Positions 51,641 to 61,926 of a stretch of DNA of 64,000 bases are shown in pieces; the stretch's first letter is position 1, and each line of letters opens with the position of its first letter. This DNA comes from Tabrizicola oligotrophica. Lineage in GTDB: Bacteria; Pseudomonadota; Alphaproteobacteria; Rhodobacterales; Rhodobacteraceae. A program made the position numbers and the translations under genes. The notes below the pieces were generated by a model, which saw nothing but the letters and a program-made list of their open reading frames with translations, was not told the origin of the DNA and ran no database searches. The stretch is taken from contig NZ_JAAIVJ010000002.1 in the NCBI RefSeq assembly GCF_011008935.1, positions 62,001 to 126,000 on the forward strand, written 5' to 3'.

Positions 51641-52594
51641 TCAGTCGCCCTCCTGCCAGATCGCCGAGGCCCACAAAAGGCCCGCCCCGAAAGAAGACAG
51701 CAACAAAGGCCCGGCAAGGCCATGGCCGGCATGGTGGTGCAGCGAAAGGCTCAGCGCGATGGTGGCCGCCGAGGAATTCCCGTAATCGGCCAGCGAGCCG
51801 ATCTGGGTGGCATGGTGCAGCTTCAGCTTCTCGGCCAGCGCGCTCAGGATACGGCCATTGGCCTGATGCGGCGCCCAATGAGTGATCTGCGCCGCCGTCA
51901 GCCCGGCTTCGGTCATGACCTTGCGGGCAGAGCGGTCCATCGTTTCGACCGCCCGGACAAAAACGCCGCGACCGTCGGGCATCTCCATCGTCAGGCCGTC
52001 GGTCCGACCGGGCTCCCAGGGCAGGCGGCTGCCGCCGCGCGGCATGCGGATCGCGGCATGGCCCGTGCCGTCCGAGCCGAGGTCGCAGGCGAGAAGCCCC
52101 TGACTCGGGTCCGGGGAGGGCGCCAGCAGCACCGCCCCCGCCGCATCGGCAAACAGCGCGGCGGTGCCCGGGTCGTCGGCCCTGATCCGGCGCGACAGGA
52201 GGTTGGCGCCGATGACCAGCACGGCCTGTCCCGTCATGCGCACATGGCCTGTGCCCAGAACCAGCGCCTGCACGAAGCCGGTGCAGGCCCCCGCGACATC
52301 CAGTGCCCCACAGGCCAGCCCCAGGCGCTGCGCCACCAGGGGAGCTGTCGGTGGCAAGAGATGGTCGGGGGTCGAGGTCGCCAGCAGCACAAGCCCGACC
52401 CCTTCGGTCCACCCCCGCAAGGCCATCTGTCCCGCCGGGATCGCCAGATCGCTCAGCGCCTGATCCGGGGCGGCATGGCGGCGGGCACGAATGCCGGTGC
52501 GGGCCAGAATCCAGCCGGGCGAGAGACCCAGACGCGCCTCAATCTCGGCGTTCTCGATGCGGCGCTCGGGCACATAGTGGCCGAAGCCCGCCAT
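51641..52594 (-). CDS. bioZ: BioZ, beta-ketoacyl-ACP synthase III-like pimeloyl precursor synthase
   Basis: FabH-fold condensing enzyme of 317 residues with the full triad: cysteine near 104 (A-G-A-C-T-G-F), histidine in H-W-A-P-H-Q-A-N, and asparagine in Y-G-N-S-S-A-A-T. As the last gene of bioBFDAZ it fits BioZ. BioZ starts pimeloyl-ACP synthesis in alphaproteobacteria by condensing glutaryl-CoA with malonyl-ACP, replacing the BioC-BioH route. The ATG at 52594 has TAGGGG upstream, which includes the bioA stop; more upstream starts lie within bioA. Without the context it would be called FabH. Confidence 0.88.
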   Translation of the reverse strand: MAGFGHYVPERRIENAEIEARLGLSPGWILARTGIRARRHAAPDQALSDLAIPAGQMALRGWTEGVGLVLLATSTPDHLLPPTAPLVAQRLGLACGALDVAGACTGFVQALVLGTGHVRMTGQAVLVIGANLLSRRIRADDPGTAALFADAAGAVLLAPSPDPSQGLLACDLGSDGTGHAAIRMPRGGSRLPWEPGRTDGLTMEMPDGRGVFVRAVETMDRSARKVMTEAGLTAAQITHWAPHQANGRILSALAEKLKLHHATQIGSLADYGNSSAATIALSLSLHHHAGHGLAGPLLLSSFGAGLLWASAIWQEGD

Positions 52595-52604
52595 GCGCAC
52601 GCCC

Positions 52605-53846
52605 CTAGCCGAACGCATCGGCGGCCTCGAGGATCGCATCGTGGCACAGGCTCAGCTCTGCCGCCGTGCTGCAATAGGGCGGCAAGAGGTAGACCGTGTT
52701 GCCCAAGGGCCGGATCAGCAGGTTGCGGTCGGCAAAGAACTGCAACAGCCGGGGGCCGAGGGCGGAAAGATAGCCCCCCGCCCCGATCTCGGCAGCCAGG
52801 ATGGTGCCCATGGCGCGCACGCCGGTCAGTCCGGGGTGACGGGCCAGCCGCGCGGCCCCCGCCGCCTGCAGGGCCGTTATGGCGTCGATCCGCGGTTGCA
52901 CCGGCTCATCACGCCAAAGGCCCAGATTGGCCGCTCCCGCCGCGCAGGCGATCGGATTGGCGGTATAGGACGACGAATGGAAAAACGTCTTCCGCAGATC
53001 CTCGGACCAATGCGAGGCATAGATCTCCTCGCGGCAGCAGGTCACGGCCAGTGGCAGCGAGCCGCCGGTGATCCCCTTGGACAGACAGAGGATATCGGGC
53101 GCCACCGCGGCATGGTCGCAGGCGAGGAAGCGTCCGGTGCGGCCCCAGCCGGTCATCACCTCGTCAGCGATCAACAGAACGCCATGACGGGCGCAGATTG
53201 CGGCCATCTCGGACAGGACCTCGGGCGGGTAAAACAGCATGCCGCCGGCACCGAGGACGAGCGGCTCGACCACCAGAGCCGCGAGGTCGCCCCGCCGGGC
53301 GGCACTCTCAAGCGCGTCCAGCGTCGCTTGCGGGTCAGACGGAAAGGGCAACCGGGTGACGGCGAAAAGCAGCGGGTCATAGGGCTGGCTGAAGACCCCC
53401 CTTTCGCCCACTGACATCGTGCCGACGGTGTCGCCGTGATAGCCGTGCTGCATCACGGCGATGCGGTGCCGCGCTTCGCCACGGTGGCGGAAATGGCCCA
53501 GCGCCATCTTGATCGCCACCTCGACAGACGTCGAGCCGCTGTCGGAAAAGAACATCCGAGTCAGGGTTTGGGGCAGGCGCGGCAGAAGGGCGGCGGCAAA
53601 GGCCTCGGCGGCGGGGTGGGTATAGCCGGCGAAGATCACCTGATCCAAAGCCCCCGCCTGGTCGCGGATCGCCGCCACGATGGCGGGGTGGCAGTGGCCA
53701 TGGGTGATGACCCACCAGGACGAGATCGCGTCGAAAATCCGCGCCCCCGCCGCATCGGTCAGCCAGGCGCCCTCGCCCTTGACTATGGGGCGCATGGCCG
53801 GGTGCAGCGCGTGCTGGGTGAAAGGGTGCCAGATGGGCGAGGTCAT
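52605..53846 (-). CDS. bioA: adenosylmethionine-8-amino-7-oxononanoate transaminase BioA
   Basis: PLP-dependent aminotransferase converting KAPA to DAPA with S-adenosylmethionine as amino donor, 413 residues. H-P-F-T-Q-H at the N-terminus, D-G-x-S-S-W-W-type sequence (A-I-S-S-W-W), the [11 protein letters not shown] segment and the PLP lysine in L-S-K-G-I-T-G-G are diagnostic. The start is the ATG at 53846, overlapping the bioD stop. Longer frames upstream lie inside bioD. It ends with TAG, 10 bp before bioZ. Confidence 0.95.
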   Translation of the reverse strand: MTSPIWHPFTQHALHPAMRPIVKGEGAWLTDAAGARIFDAISSWWVITHGHCHPAIVAAIRDQAGALDQVIFAGYTHPAAEAFAAALLPRLPQTLTRMFFSDSGSTSVEVAIKMALGHFRHRGEARHRIAVMQHGYHGDTVGTMSVGERGVFSQPYDPLLFAVTRLPFPSDPQATLDALESAARRGDLAALVVEPLVLGAGGMLFYPPEVLSEMAAICARHGVLLIADEVMTGWGRTGRFLACDHAAVAPDILCLSKGITGGSLPLAVTCCREEIYASHWSEDLRKTFFHSSSYTANPIACAAGAANLGLWRDEPVQPRIDAITALQAAGAARLARHPGLTGVRAMGTILAAEIGAGGYLSALGPRLLQFFADRNLLIRPLGNTVYLLPPYCSTAAELSLCHDAILEAADAFG

Positions 53847-54466
53847 GCGGGCGCTCCGGCAAAGGCTTCGGGCGGGAAGGCGGCGTCGAACGCCGCGCGC
53901 AGCGTCGCGGCGTCCAGATCGGGCAGCAAGGGCAGGCGGCCCAGATGCCGCACTTCGCCGATGCGGGCGATGGTCGCCTCGACCTGGGGTTCGGGCGGGC
54001 CGATGAAGGCCACACCCCAGACCGTCACCCGCCGCGCCCGCAGCGCCAGAAGCGACAACAGGCTGTGGTTGATCGTCCCGAGTGCCGTCCTTGCGCAAAG
54101 GATCACCGGCAGGCGCCATTGCACCATCAGATCCAGCATCAGCGCCTTGTCGTTCAGGGGCACCATGACGCCGCCAGCGCCCTCGACGACCAAGGGGCGT
54201 TCAACCGGCAAGACCAGCGCCGAGGCGTCGATCTGCCGCCCTTCCGCCGCCGCCGAGATGTTGGGCGAGGCGGGCAGCGCCAGCCGCAGGGCCTCGGGCA
54301 GGGCCGGGGCACCCGACAGGCGGGTCACGGTGGCGCTGTCGGTTTCGTCTTCAAGCCCGGACTGGATCGGCTTCCAGTACTGCGCGCCCAGCCGCCCGGC
54401 GAGGCCAGCGGAAAACACGGTCTTGCCGATGCCGGTATCGGTGCCGGTCACGAAAAAGGCGGTCAT
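53843..54466 (-). CDS. bioD: dethiobiotin synthase BioD
   Basis: ATP-dependent carboxylase closing the ureido ring of dethiobiotin, 207 residues. The P-loop G-T-D-T-G-I-G-K-T is at the N-terminus, [11 protein letters not shown] near residue 100 is the second hallmark, and K-P-I-Q-S-G follows the P-loop. It starts directly next to the bioF stop (no gap) and overlaps bioA by 4 bp. Confidence 0.94.
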   Translation of the reverse strand: MTAFFVTGTDTGIGKTVFSAGLAGRLGAQYWKPIQSGLEDETDSATVTRLSGAPALPEALRLALPASPNISAAAEGRQIDASALVLPVERPLVVEGAGGVMVPLNDKALMLDLMVQWRLPVILCARTALGTINHSLLSLLALRARRVTVWGVAFIGPPEPQVEATIARIGEVRHLGRLPLLPDLDAATLRAAFDAAFPPEAFAGAPA

Positions 54467-55591
54467 TCAGGTCTCCCAGAGGTCGGTGATGGCGGTGAAA
54501 AGCGCGTCGAGATCCGCCTCGTCGGGGTTCAGCGTCAGGGAGAGTCGCAGGCGTTCCGTCCCTTTGGGCACGGTGGGCGCCCGGATGGCGCGCAGGTCGA
54601 AGCCGCAGCTCTGAAGCGCCGCTGCCCGGGCGAGCGCGCGGGCCTCGCCCGGGGCGGGCAGCGACATGATCTGGGACTGCGGCGCGGGTAGGCCCAGCCG
54701 GGCCGCAAGGCCCGCAAGTCGCGCAACGCGGGCTTTCAGCCGTTCGCGCGTGCCGGGATCGGCCGCCAGATGGCAAAGGACGCCGCGCAGGATCTCGGCG
54801 CAAAGTGGCGAGGGGGCGGTGGAATAGATGAAGCTGCGCCCCCGGTTCACCAGCGTCTCGATCAGGGCGCGCGGCCCGCAAACCAGCGCGCCCTGCACCC
54901 CCAGCGCCTTGCCGCAGGTGTGCAGGGTGACGACATTCTCCGCCCCGGCGAAGGGCTGCGACAGGCCCCGGCCTCCGGGCCCCCAGATGCCGCTGGCATG
55001 GGCCTCGTCCAGCATCAGGAAAGCGTCATGCCGTGCGGCGAGGGCCGCGAACTCGGCCAGCGGGGCGAAATCGCCGTCCATCGAGTAAAGCGTCTCGACC
55101 GCGATCCAGACTTGCCCGCGCCCGCCCTCGCGCCGCCAGTCCAGAAGCGCGGCCTCTGCCGCCGCCACGTCGTTATGGGCAAAGGCGCGGGCGCTGGCTG
55201 TGCCCAGCCGCAACCCGTCATGCAGGCTGGCGTGGATCAGCGCGTCATGCAGCACCAGATCGCGGGCGGCGGGCAAGGCGGCGGCCAGCGCCAGATTGGC
55301 CGCATAGCCGGCGCCGAAATACAGGGCCGCCTCGGTGCCGTAATGCGCCGCAGCTTCTTGCTCCAGAGAGACCAGCGCGGGATGATTGCCGCGCAACAGG
55401 CGCGCCGCCCCGGCACCGGCGGGCACGCCCGCCTGCAGCGCCTGCAGCGCCAGATCGCGCACCAAGTCCGACCCCGCCAACCCCAGATAGTCGTTCGAGG
55501 CGAAATCCACCCCCCGCGCCGGCATCAGGACCCGGCGCTGACCGCGGCTTTCCAGGGCCTGCAACAGGCCGCGGTGGCGGTCCAGCATCAT
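54467..55591 (-). CDS. bioF: 8-amino-7-oxononanoate synthase BioF
   Basis: PLP enzyme that joins pimeloyl-ACP and alanine to KAPA, 374 residues. N-D-Y-L-G-L near the N-terminus, [10 protein letters not shown] in the middle and the PLP lysine in C-G-K-A-L-G are family features. Two tandem ATGs (55591, 55588) overlap the bioB stop; the first is used here. The longer frame to 55717 lies within bioB and is ignored. Confidence 0.94.
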   Translation of the reverse strand: MMLDRHRGLLQALESRGQRRVLMPARGVDFASNDYLGLAGSDLVRDLALQALQAGVPAGAGAARLLRGNHPALVSLEQEAAAHYGTEAALYFGAGYAANLALAAALPAARDLVLHDALIHASLHDGLRLGTASARAFAHNDVAAAEAALLDWRREGGRGQVWIAVETLYSMDGDFAPLAEFAALAARHDAFLMLDEAHASGIWGPGGRGLSQPFAGAENVVTLHTCGKALGVQGALVCGPRALIETLVNRGRSFIYSTAPSPLCAEILRGVLCHLAADPGTRERLKARVARLAGLAARLGLPAPQSQIMSLPAPGEARALARAAALQSCGFDLRAIRAPTVPKGTERLRLSLTLNPDEADLDALFTAITDLWET

Positions 55592-56553
55592 GGCTGAACC
55601 GTCTCGGCCTGCAGGCCCAGCCGGGCGAAAAGGGCGCGGTCGCGATCCTCTTCGGGGTTGCCGGCGGTCAGCAGCTTTTCCCCCATGAAGATCGAATTGG
55701 CACCGGCGAAGAAACACAAGGCCTGGGTCTCGTCGCTCATCCCGCTGCGCCCGGCCGACAGGCGCAGTTCCGTTGTGGGCATCAGGATGCGGGCAAGGGC
55801 GATCAGCCGGACAAGGTCAAGCGGATCGACCGGCGCGGCCTTGGAAAGCGGTGTATTCTCCATCGGCATCAACAGGTTGATCGGGACGCTTTCGGGATGG
55901 GCGGGCAGGGTCGCCAGTGTCACCAGCATCGAGATACGGTCCGCCACCGTCTCGCCCATGCCAAGAATGCCGCCGGTGCAGACCTTGATCCCGGCCTCGC
56001 GCACCCGGGCCAGCGTCGCCAGCCGGTCGCCGAAACTGCGGGTGGTGATGACCTCGGGGTAATAGGCCTCGGAGGTGTCGATGTTGTGGTTGTAATAGTC
56101 CAGCCCCGCCTCGCGCAGCCGCAGGACCTGATCGTCCGACAGCATGCCAAGCGTCATGCAGGTTTCCATCCCCAGCGCCTTGACGCCGCTCACCATGGCC
56201 TCGACTTCGGCCATGTCGCGGTCCTTGGGGCTGCGCCAGGCCGCCCCCATGCAATAGCGCGTCGCCCCGGAGGCCTTGGCCTTGCGCGCCTCGGCCAGAA
56301 CCCGTTCGACCGCCATCAGCCGCGAGGCCGACAGCGTCGAGCCATTGCGCGCCGACTGGCTGCAGTAAGAGCAATCCTCGGGGCAGCCCCCGGTCTTGAT
56401 CGACAAGAGCCGGCTGAGCTGCACCGTGTTCGGATCGAACCGCGCCCGGTGCTGGCCCTGGGCCTGCCACAGCAGGTCCATCAAGGGTTGGTGGTAAAGC
56501 GCGGCAGCCTCGGCTTCGGTCCAGTCGTGGCGCGGCGTGGCGGGTTCGGTCAT
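55588..56553 (-). CDS. bioB: biotin synthase BioB
   Basis: Radical-SAM enzyme that inserts sulfur into dethiobiotin, 321 residues. The cluster motif C-x3-C-x2-C is C57-P-E-D-C61-S-Y-C64. Y-Y-N-H-N-I-D-T-S is also characteristic. It is the first gene of the operon. A BioR box (56577-56586) is 24 bp before the start and overlaps a plausible TATAGAT -10 element; GGGGAT provides the ribosome site. Confidence 0.96.
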   Translation of the reverse strand: MTEPATPRHDWTEAEAAALYHQPLMDLLWQAQGQHRARFDPNTVQLSRLLSIKTGGCPEDCSYCSQSARNGSTLSASRLMAVERVLAEARKAKASGATRYCMGAAWRSPKDRDMAEVEAMVSGVKALGMETCMTLGMLSDDQVLRLREAGLDYYNHNIDTSEAYYPEVITTRSFGDRLATLARVREAGIKVCTGGILGMGETVADRISMLVTLATLPAHPESVPINLLMPMENTPLSKAAPVDPLDLVRLIALARILMPTTELRLSAGRSGMSDETQALCFFAGANSIFMGEKLLTAGNPEEDRDRALFARLGLQAETVQP

Positions 56554-56576
56554 GGTATCCCCTTGCTGCGGGGATT

Positions 56577-56586
56577 TTATCTATAA
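56577..56586. promoter_or_regulatory. BioR box 1 at the bioB promoter
   Basis: TTATCTATAA, an exact match to the known alphaproteobacterial BioR consensus TTATMKATAA. It lies 24 bp from the bioB start, where binding would block RNA polymerase. Confidence 0.88.
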
Positions 56587-56649
56587 AAATTCACATCCTC
56601 GCGGCATGATGTGCCATTCGATCTATTCCAAGTCCATATCGATTCGAAA

Positions 56650-57297
56650 TCAGACATAATTATCTATAATTTGTCGTCCGACATGGGCGCGACGGATATG
56701 CCGCGCCAGCGCCTCGCCGGCCTTGCCGATGGCCCCCTCCTGCAGCGCCTGCAGGATCGCGCGGTGGTCGCGGTCTTCGCGCGGGTAACTGGCGGCCCGC
56801 TGCGGCGCCAGAACCCGTCCGCCCCATTGCGCCAGCATCTGCAGTCGCTCCAACGCCTGCATCAGATGCGGCAGGGGGCAGGGCGCGATCAGAAGCCGGT
56901 GGAAGTCGCGGTTGGCGGCCTCCCAGGTCTCGGCATCGGTGGCCAGACTGCAGGCGCGGTCAGCCTGGACCACGCGCGCCATATGGCCGCGCGAATAGCG
57001 CTCGGCGGCATGATGCAACGCGAGGGATTCCAGCGCGGCCCGCATCTCCAGCACCTCGAAATGCCGTGCGGCATCCATCACCGCGACGCGCACCCCGCGC
57101 CGCGGCAGGGCCTCCAGCAGACCCTCGGCCTCCAGCCGGCGGAAGGCCTCGCGCACGGGGACATGGCTGGCCTGAAAGCCGGTGGCGATCTCGTCCTGCC
57201 GCAGTTTGGAACCCGGTGCGAGGTCGCCCGACAGGACCCGCCGCGACAGGTCGGCAAAGATGCGATCAGACAAAGTAGGATCGGAGTCTTGCGGCAT
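56650..57297 (-). CDS. bioR: GntR family biotin repressor BioR
   Basis: GntR-type regulator of 215 residues from the ATG at 57297. The winged helix (R-I-F-A-D-L-S-R-R-V, then A-S-H-V-P-V-R-E-A-F-R-R-L) is followed by an FCD domain. It sits directly upstream of bioB on the same strand, with two copies of TTATCTATAA nearby. This identifies it as BioR, the repressor that replaces BirA regulation in many alphaproteobacteria. A 30-codon upstream extension is rejected. Its last codons (I-I-D-N-Y-V) themselves contain the second BioR box. Confidence 0.9.
   Translation of the reverse strand: MPQDSDPTLSDRIFADLSRRVLSGDLAPGSKLRQDEIATGFQASHVPVREAFRRLEAEGLLEALPRRGVRVAVMDAARHFEVLEMRAALESLALHHAAERYSRGHMARVVQADRACSLATDAETWEAANRDFHRLLIAPCPLPHLMQALERLQMLAQWGGRVLAPQRAASYPREDRDHRAILQALQEGAIGKAGEALARHIRRAHVGRQIIDNYV
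56660..56669. promoter_or_regulatory. BioR box 2 inside the 3' end of bioR
   Basis: A second exact TTATCTATAA, 83 bp from the first, about eight helical turns away. It overlaps the final sense codons of bioR and is 107 bp upstream of bioB. Two sites on the same face could hold a pair of BioR dimers. Confidence 0.8.
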
Positions 57298-57577
57298 TTG
57301 ACGAACCTTGGCTTGCGGGCGAACGGAATGGCGATAGCACAGCCGGACCGCATGTTCACCCCGGCACCGCTGGAAATGCAGGGCCAATCTGCAAACCCGA
57401 TTTCCCGGGGTGTCCGGGGGATGGGCGAACCCCTTGCCCGGACTTGCAGCCCACGGCCGGGTCCGTCTGGCCCTGCTTCACGACAGTCGGGGCGCCGCAG
57501 CGGTCGTCCATGCCGGGCGATCGTGCTCAGTGCCTTCGGCCTTACCCGACGAGACACGCGATGCGCGTTCGAGGCGG
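57298..57577. other. non-coding gap between the aldehyde dehydrogenase and bioR
   Basis: 280 bp with no convincing gene on either strand. It should hold the bioR promoter and the end of the polyamine operon. No T-tailed hairpin and no third BioR box was seen. Confidence 0.5.
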
Positions 57578-59008
57578 TCAGCCGTGCTTCACCATGATGT
57601 GCCGTACCACGGTGTAATCTTCCAGCGCATAGGCCGACATGTCCTTGCCATAGCCCGACTGTTTCAGCCCGCCATGCGGCATTTCATTGGTCAGCATGAA
57701 ATGGGTGTTGATCCAGGTGCAGCCATAGCGCAGCCGGGCGGCCGTCGCCATTGCCCGACCGACGTCGCGGGTCCAGACCGAGGACGCAAGGCCATAGTCG
57801 CTGTCATTGGCCCAGTCCACCGCCCGATCGACATCGCTGAACGGCGTGACCGAGACCACCGGGCCAAAGACCTCGCGCCGCACGATTTCGTCGCTTTGCA
57901 GCGCGCCGGCCACCACGGTGGGCTTGTAGTAAAAGCCCTGATCCATCACCTCGCCGCCGGTGGTGACCTGAATGTGGTTCACCTCCTTGGCGCGGTTGAC
58001 GAAACTTGCCACCCGGTCGCGCTGACGCTGCGAGATCAGCGGGCCGATTTCGTTCGTCGTGTCATCTGCCGCGCCCAGCGTGATCGAGGCGGCGGCCGAG
58101 GTCAGGTCGGCCACCAGATTGTCATACACCTTCTTGCCGGCATAGACGCGGCAGGCGGCGGTGCAGTCCTGCCCGGCGTTGTAGAAGGAAAACGCCCGTA
58201 GCCCTTCGACGACCGCGCCGACATCGGCGTCGTCGAACACCAGAACCGGGGCCTTGCCACCGAGTTCCAGATGGGTGCGTTTCACGGTCTTGGCGGCGGC
58301 GTCCAGCATCTTCTTGCCGGTGGCCACATCGCCGGTGAGGCTGATCATGTCGATGCCGGGGTGGTTGATGAGATAGCTGCCCACGGTCTGCCCGCGCCCG
58401 GTGATGACCGAGACCACGCCTTCGGGCAGCTCTTCGGCTAGGATATGCGCCATCTTCAGCGCAGTCAGCGGCGTCTGTTCCGAGGGCTTGAACACCACAG
58501 TATTGCCGCCGCCGATCGCCGGGCCAAGCTTCCACGCCATCATCATCAGGGGGTAGTTCCACGGCGCGATGGAGGCGACAACGCCGATCGGGTCGCGGCG
58601 GATCATGGAGGTATGACCCGACAGGTATTCCCCCGCCACCGCGCCATGCTGGCAGCGCACGGCGCCGGCGAAGAAGCGATAGCAATCGACAATCGCCGGA
58701 ATCTCGTCGCCGCGCGCGGCATTGATCGGCTTGCCGCAGTTCAGCGCCTCGAGCGCGGCAAAGGCATCGGCCTCGGCCTCGATGCGGTCGGCGATGCGCA
58801 AGAGCGCGGCCGAACGTTCGCCGGGGGTGGTGCGCGACCAGCCGTCAAACGCCTTGCGGGCGGCGGCCACCGCGCGGTCGACCTGCGCGGTCGAGGCTTC
58901 GGGCACTTCAAGGATCAGACCGCCGGTGCGCGGGTTCAGGATCTGCTCTTTCGCCTCTTGCCCGGCTTCAAAGGAATTGCCGATCAGCAGATGGGTCTGG
59001 ATGGTCAT
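57578..59008 (-). CDS. gamma-aminobutyraldehyde dehydrogenase
   Basis: Aldehyde dehydrogenase of 476 residues. [15 protein letters not shown] (catalytic cysteine) and W-N-Y-P-L-M-M are clear. [16 protein letters not shown] matches the gamma-aminobutyraldehyde subgroup, which makes GABA from the putrescine-derived aldehyde. As last gene of a putrescine-type ABC operon this role is likely. The ATG at 59008 has AAAGG upstream; an ATG at 59023 overlaps the permease stop and is also possible. The amine transaminase that would act before it is not in the window. Confidence 0.88.
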   Translation of the reverse strand: MTIQTHLLIGNSFEAGQEAKEQILNPRTGGLILEVPEASTAQVDRAVAAARKAFDGWSRTTPGERSAALLRIADRIEAEADAFAALEALNCGKPINAARGDEIPAIVDCYRFFAGAVRCQHGAVAGEYLSGHTSMIRRDPIGVVASIAPWNYPLMMMAWKLGPAIGGGNTVVFKPSEQTPLTALKMAHILAEELPEGVVSVITGRGQTVGSYLINHPGIDMISLTGDVATGKKMLDAAAKTVKRTHLELGGKAPVLVFDDADVGAVVEGLRAFSFYNAGQDCTAACRVYAGKKVYDNLVADLTSAAASITLGAADDTTNEIGPLISQRQRDRVASFVNRAKEVNHIQVTTGGEVMDQGFYYKPTVVAGALQSDEIVRREVFGPVVSVTPFSDVDRAVDWANDSDYGLASSVWTRDVGRAMATAARLRYGCTWINTHFMLTNEMPHGGLKQSGYGKDMSAYALEDYTVVRHIMVKHG

Positions 59009-59019
59009 GGTTGGGCCTT

Positions 59020-59838
59020 TCATTTGCCTGCGCCTGCAGTCTCGGACCCGCTGCGGGTGAGGTAATAGGCGGCGAGGATGGGAAGGATGGTGGCGAGGAA
59101 AACGAGGATGGCGACGACATTGGTGACCGGGCGCTGGCGCGGGCGGATGAGTTCTTCCAGCATCCAGATCGGCAAGGTGGCCTGCTGTCCGGCGGTGAAG
59201 GTGGTGACGATCACCTCGTCGAACGAGAGCGCAAAGGCCAGCATGCCGCCCGCCAGAAGCGCGGTGCCGAGGTTCGGCAACAGCACATGCCAGAAGGTCT
59301 GGAAGGCATTGGCGCCAAGGTCGGCGCTGGCCTCCAGCACCCCGCCCGACAGGCGGCGGAAGCGGGCGACGGCGTTGTTGTAGACGATGACGATGCAGAA
59401 GGTGGCGTGGCCAAGGATGATGGTCCAGGTCGAGAACGGAATGTCCATCATCCCGAAGGCCGAGCGCAGCGAGATGCCGGTGATGACGCCGGGCAGCGCG
59501 ATGGGCAGCACGATCAAGAGGCTGATCTGCTCACGCCCGAAGAACCGGGCCTGCGCCATGGCGGCCGAGACCAGCGTGCCGAGGATCATGGCAAGGAAGG
59601 TCGCGACGCTGGCGACCTTGAGCGACAGCCAGAGCGCCTGCCAGATGTCAGGGCGGTTCCAGGCGGCGGCGAACCACTCGGTCGTCAGGCCGGGCGGCGG
59701 GAAGGCATAGGTGCGTTCCTCGGTGGTGAAGGCATAAAGGAAGATCAGGAGGATCGGCAGGTGCAGGAACAAGAGCCCGCCGATGGCCGCGAGCTTCAGG
59801 CCGAGGGAGGCGCGGTTCGGATTGGCGTCAGAGCGCAT
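59020..59838 (-). CDS. potI: polyamine ABC transporter permease, PotI/PotC type
   Basis: Membrane subunit of 272 residues with six segments. [12 protein letters not shown] in the first segment and [10 protein letters not shown] near the C-terminal third are hallmarks of the second polyamine permease. The coupling loop is near [14 protein letters not shown]. It overlaps potH by 11 bp and the aldehyde dehydrogenase frame by a few bases if the longer start is used. Confidence 0.9.
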   Translation of the reverse strand: MRSDANPNRASLGLKLAAIGGLLFLHLPILLIFLYAFTTEERTYAFPPPGLTTEWFAAAWNRPDIWQALWLSLKVASVATFLAMILGTLVSAAMAQARFFGREQISLLIVLPIALPGVITGISLRSAFGMMDIPFSTWTIILGHATFCIVIVYNNAVARFRRLSGGVLEASADLGANAFQTFWHVLLPNLGTALLAGGMLAFALSFDEVIVTTFTAGQQATLPIWMLEELIRPRQRPVTNVVAILVFLATILPILAAYYLTRSGSETAGAGK

Positions 59839-60766
59839 CGAAAGCCCCCGCGCGTTTGGCCAGCGTCAGATAGACCAGCATGATGAGGATGGGGACCATT
59901 GAGAAGGCGGCGGCCAGCGGGATGTTCCCGGCGGTGCCCTGCAACTGGTAGACCGCCATGCCGATGAAATTCGCCGAATTGCCGACGATCTGCGGGATGA
60001 TGTAATCGCCCATGGTCAGCGAGAAGGTGAAGATCGACCCGGCGATCACGCCGGGAAGCGCCAGGGGCAGGATCACCGTGCGGAAGGTCTGGGCGCGGGA
60101 CGCGCCAAGGTCCTGGCTGGCCTCCAGCATCGAGGTCGGCACCCGTTCCAGCGCGGCCTGCATCGGCAGGATCATGTAGGGGATCCAGACATAGACGAAG
60201 ACCATGAACATGCCGATGTAGCTGGTGGACAGCGAATTGCCGCCGATCACCGGCAGGGCGAGAAGCGCGTTCAGGAGGCCAGAGGTGTGGGTGGCCTCCG
60301 CCGCCCAGGTGACGATGCCTTCCTTGGCGAGGATCAGTTTCCAGGCGTAGACCTTGACGAGATAGGACGACCACAAGGGCAGCATGACGCCGAGGTAGAA
60401 CACCGCCTTCCAGCGGCCCCTGGCGAAGCGGGCGGCGAAATAGGCGATGGGAAAGGCGAGGAGGGCGCAGCCAAGCGTGACGGCGGCCGACATCAGAAGG
60501 GTGCGCAGGATGACGTCGAAATTCGCCGGGCGCAGCAGTTCGGCATAGGTTTTCAGGGTGAAGTCTTCCTTCACCATGCCGGAAAACTCGTCGATCGAGT
60601 AGAAGCTTTGCCACAGCAGGGTGGCGAGTGAACCAAGATAGACCACGCCCAGCCAGAGCAGCGGCGGGGCGAGCAGAAGGGCCAGAAACACCCGTGGCCG
60701 GCGCCAGAAGAAGGCGGTGAGCCGGTCCGCCGGCCCGCGTTCGGGAAGGATGGCGGGGGCGGTCAT
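59828..60766 (-). CDS. potH: polyamine ABC transporter permease, PotH/PotB type
   Basis: Membrane subunit of 312 residues. The first hydrophobic segment ([14 protein letters not shown]) is followed by a periplasmic region and the permease domain with coupling loop [29 protein letters not shown] is typical of polyamine permeases. It is separated from the ATPase gene by 127 bp that contain a short AT-rich inverted repeat, an unusual gap inside this operon. Confidence 0.9.
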   Translation of the reverse strand: MTAPAILPERGPADRLTAFFWRRPRVFLALLLAPPLLWLGVVYLGSLATLLWQSFYSIDEFSGMVKEDFTLKTYAELLRPANFDVILRTLLMSAAVTLGCALLAFPIAYFAARFARGRWKAVFYLGVMLPLWSSYLVKVYAWKLILAKEGIVTWAAEATHTSGLLNALLALPVIGGNSLSTSYIGMFMVFVYVWIPYMILPMQAALERVPTSMLEASQDLGASRAQTFRTVILPLALPGVIAGSIFTFSLTMGDYIIPQIVGNSANFIGMAVYQLQGTAGNIPLAAAFSMVPILIMLVYLTLAKRAGAFDAL

Positions 60767-60785
60767 GGTGTGGCCTTTCGGGCGG

Positions 60786-60810
60786 CAAAATTCTTGAAGA
60801 AAGAATTTTG
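60786..60810. repeat. AT-rich inverted repeat between potG and potH
   Basis: Perfect 10-bp arms CAAAATTCTT/AAGAATTTTG with a 5-base loop. About 45 bp further, CCTCCGGCGGGGATATTT and GTATGAAAGG follow. It stands out against the GC-rich surroundings and resembles short intergenic repeats common in Rhodobacteraceae. It may attenuate transcription from potG into potH. Confidence 0.65.
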
Positions 60811-60893
60811 GGCGGGCCCGGTTTGAGGCCGTCGGGATCTGGTCAGGCCGGGGATGCCTCCGGCGGGGATATTTGGGCCAGTATGAAAGGACA

Positions 60894-61892
60894 TCACTTG
60901 TCCTCCATCAGGTGGAGGTGCTGGGGGGCGAAGGCGATGGCGGCGGTGCTGCCAGGGTCGGGAAGCGGATCGCCCGCGGGGACGAGGGCGGCGATTTCGG
61001 TGTCGCCGGATTTCAGCACCACGCGAGTCGCGGCACCGAGATAGCGCAGGGCGGTGACGGTGCCGGTGAGCGGACCAGTGGCGGCAAGGCGGGTGTGTTC
61101 GGGGCGCAAGGAGGCCCATTGCGCCGGGCCGCCGAGGGCTTGGGTCAGCGCCGGGGGCAAGATGTTGGAGGAGCCGACGAAATCGGCGACGAAGCGGGTG
61201 CGGGGTTTGGCGTAGATGTCTTCCGGGCTGCCGATCTGGGCGATCTTGCCTTGGTTGAACACCGCGAGGCTGTCGGCCATCGACAGCGCCTCGTGCTGGT
61301 CATGGGTGACGAAGACGAAGGTGATGCCGAGGCGCTGCTGCAGGGATTTCAGCTCGTCCTGCATCGCCTCGCGCAGTTTCAGGTCCAGTGCGCCGAGGGG
61401 CTCGTCGAGCAAGAGGACGCGGGGCTCGTTGACAAGGGCGCGGGCGAGGGCGACGCGCTGGCGCTGGCCGCCGGACAGCTGGCCCGGCTTGCGGTCGCCG
61501 TAACCGCCAAGCTGGACGAGATGCAGCATTTCCTCGGCCTTGGCGTGGCGCAGGGCGCGGGGGGTGCCCTTGACCATCAGCCCGTAGGCGACGTTGTCGC
61601 GCACGTTCATGTGCGGAAAGAGGGCGTAGTCCTGAAACACCGTATTCACGTTGCGCCGGTTCGGCGGGATGGCCGAGACATCCTGCCCGAAGATGCGGAT
61701 TGCGCCGGCGCTGGGCTGTTCAAACCCCGAGATCAGCCGCAGGCAGGTGGTCTTGCCCGAGCCGGAAGGGCCAAGCATGGCAAAGAAGCTGCCCTCGGCG
61801 ATGGTGAGGTCGACCGCATCGACGGCTTTCACGGCATTGGGGCCGGAGCCGAAATGGCGCGAGACGGATTGGAATTCGACGGCAGCGGTCAT
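60894..61892 (-). CDS. potG: polyamine ABC transporter ATP-binding protein, PotG/PotA type
   Basis: ABC ATPase of 332 residues. It has Walker A G-P-S-G-S-G-K-T-T, Q-loop V-F-Q-D-Y-A-L-F-P-H, signature L-S-G-G-Q-R-Q-R, Walker B L-L-L-D-E-P-L-G-A-L-D and T-H-D-Q-H-E-A. A C-terminal TOBE domain (about 240-330; S-L-R-P-E-H) is present, as expected for the spermidine/putrescine class. It follows the binding-protein gene after a 143-bp gap with two hairpins. Confidence 0.92.
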   Translation of the reverse strand: MTAAVEFQSVSRHFGSGPNAVKAVDAVDLTIAEGSFFAMLGPSGSGKTTCLRLISGFEQPSAGAIRIFGQDVSAIPPNRRNVNTVFQDYALFPHMNVRDNVAYGLMVKGTPRALRHAKAEEMLHLVQLGGYGDRKPGQLSGGQRQRVALARALVNEPRVLLLDEPLGALDLKLREAMQDELKSLQQRLGITFVFVTHDQHEALSMADSLAVFNQGKIAQIGSPEDIYAKPRTRFVADFVGSSNILPPALTQALGGPAQWASLRPEHTRLAATGPLTGTVTALRYLGAATRVVLKSGDTEIAALVPAGDPLPDPGSTAAIAFAPQHLHLMEDK

Positions 61893-61926
61893 GGGGGACT
61901 TTCAGGTTCATGCCCCCCACCCCCAG

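Noticed and set aside
59796-60788. Alternative minus-strand frame overlapping potH
   Set aside because: It is the shifted frame of the same region, lacks membrane segments and is rich in R, G and H. The PotH frame carries the family features.
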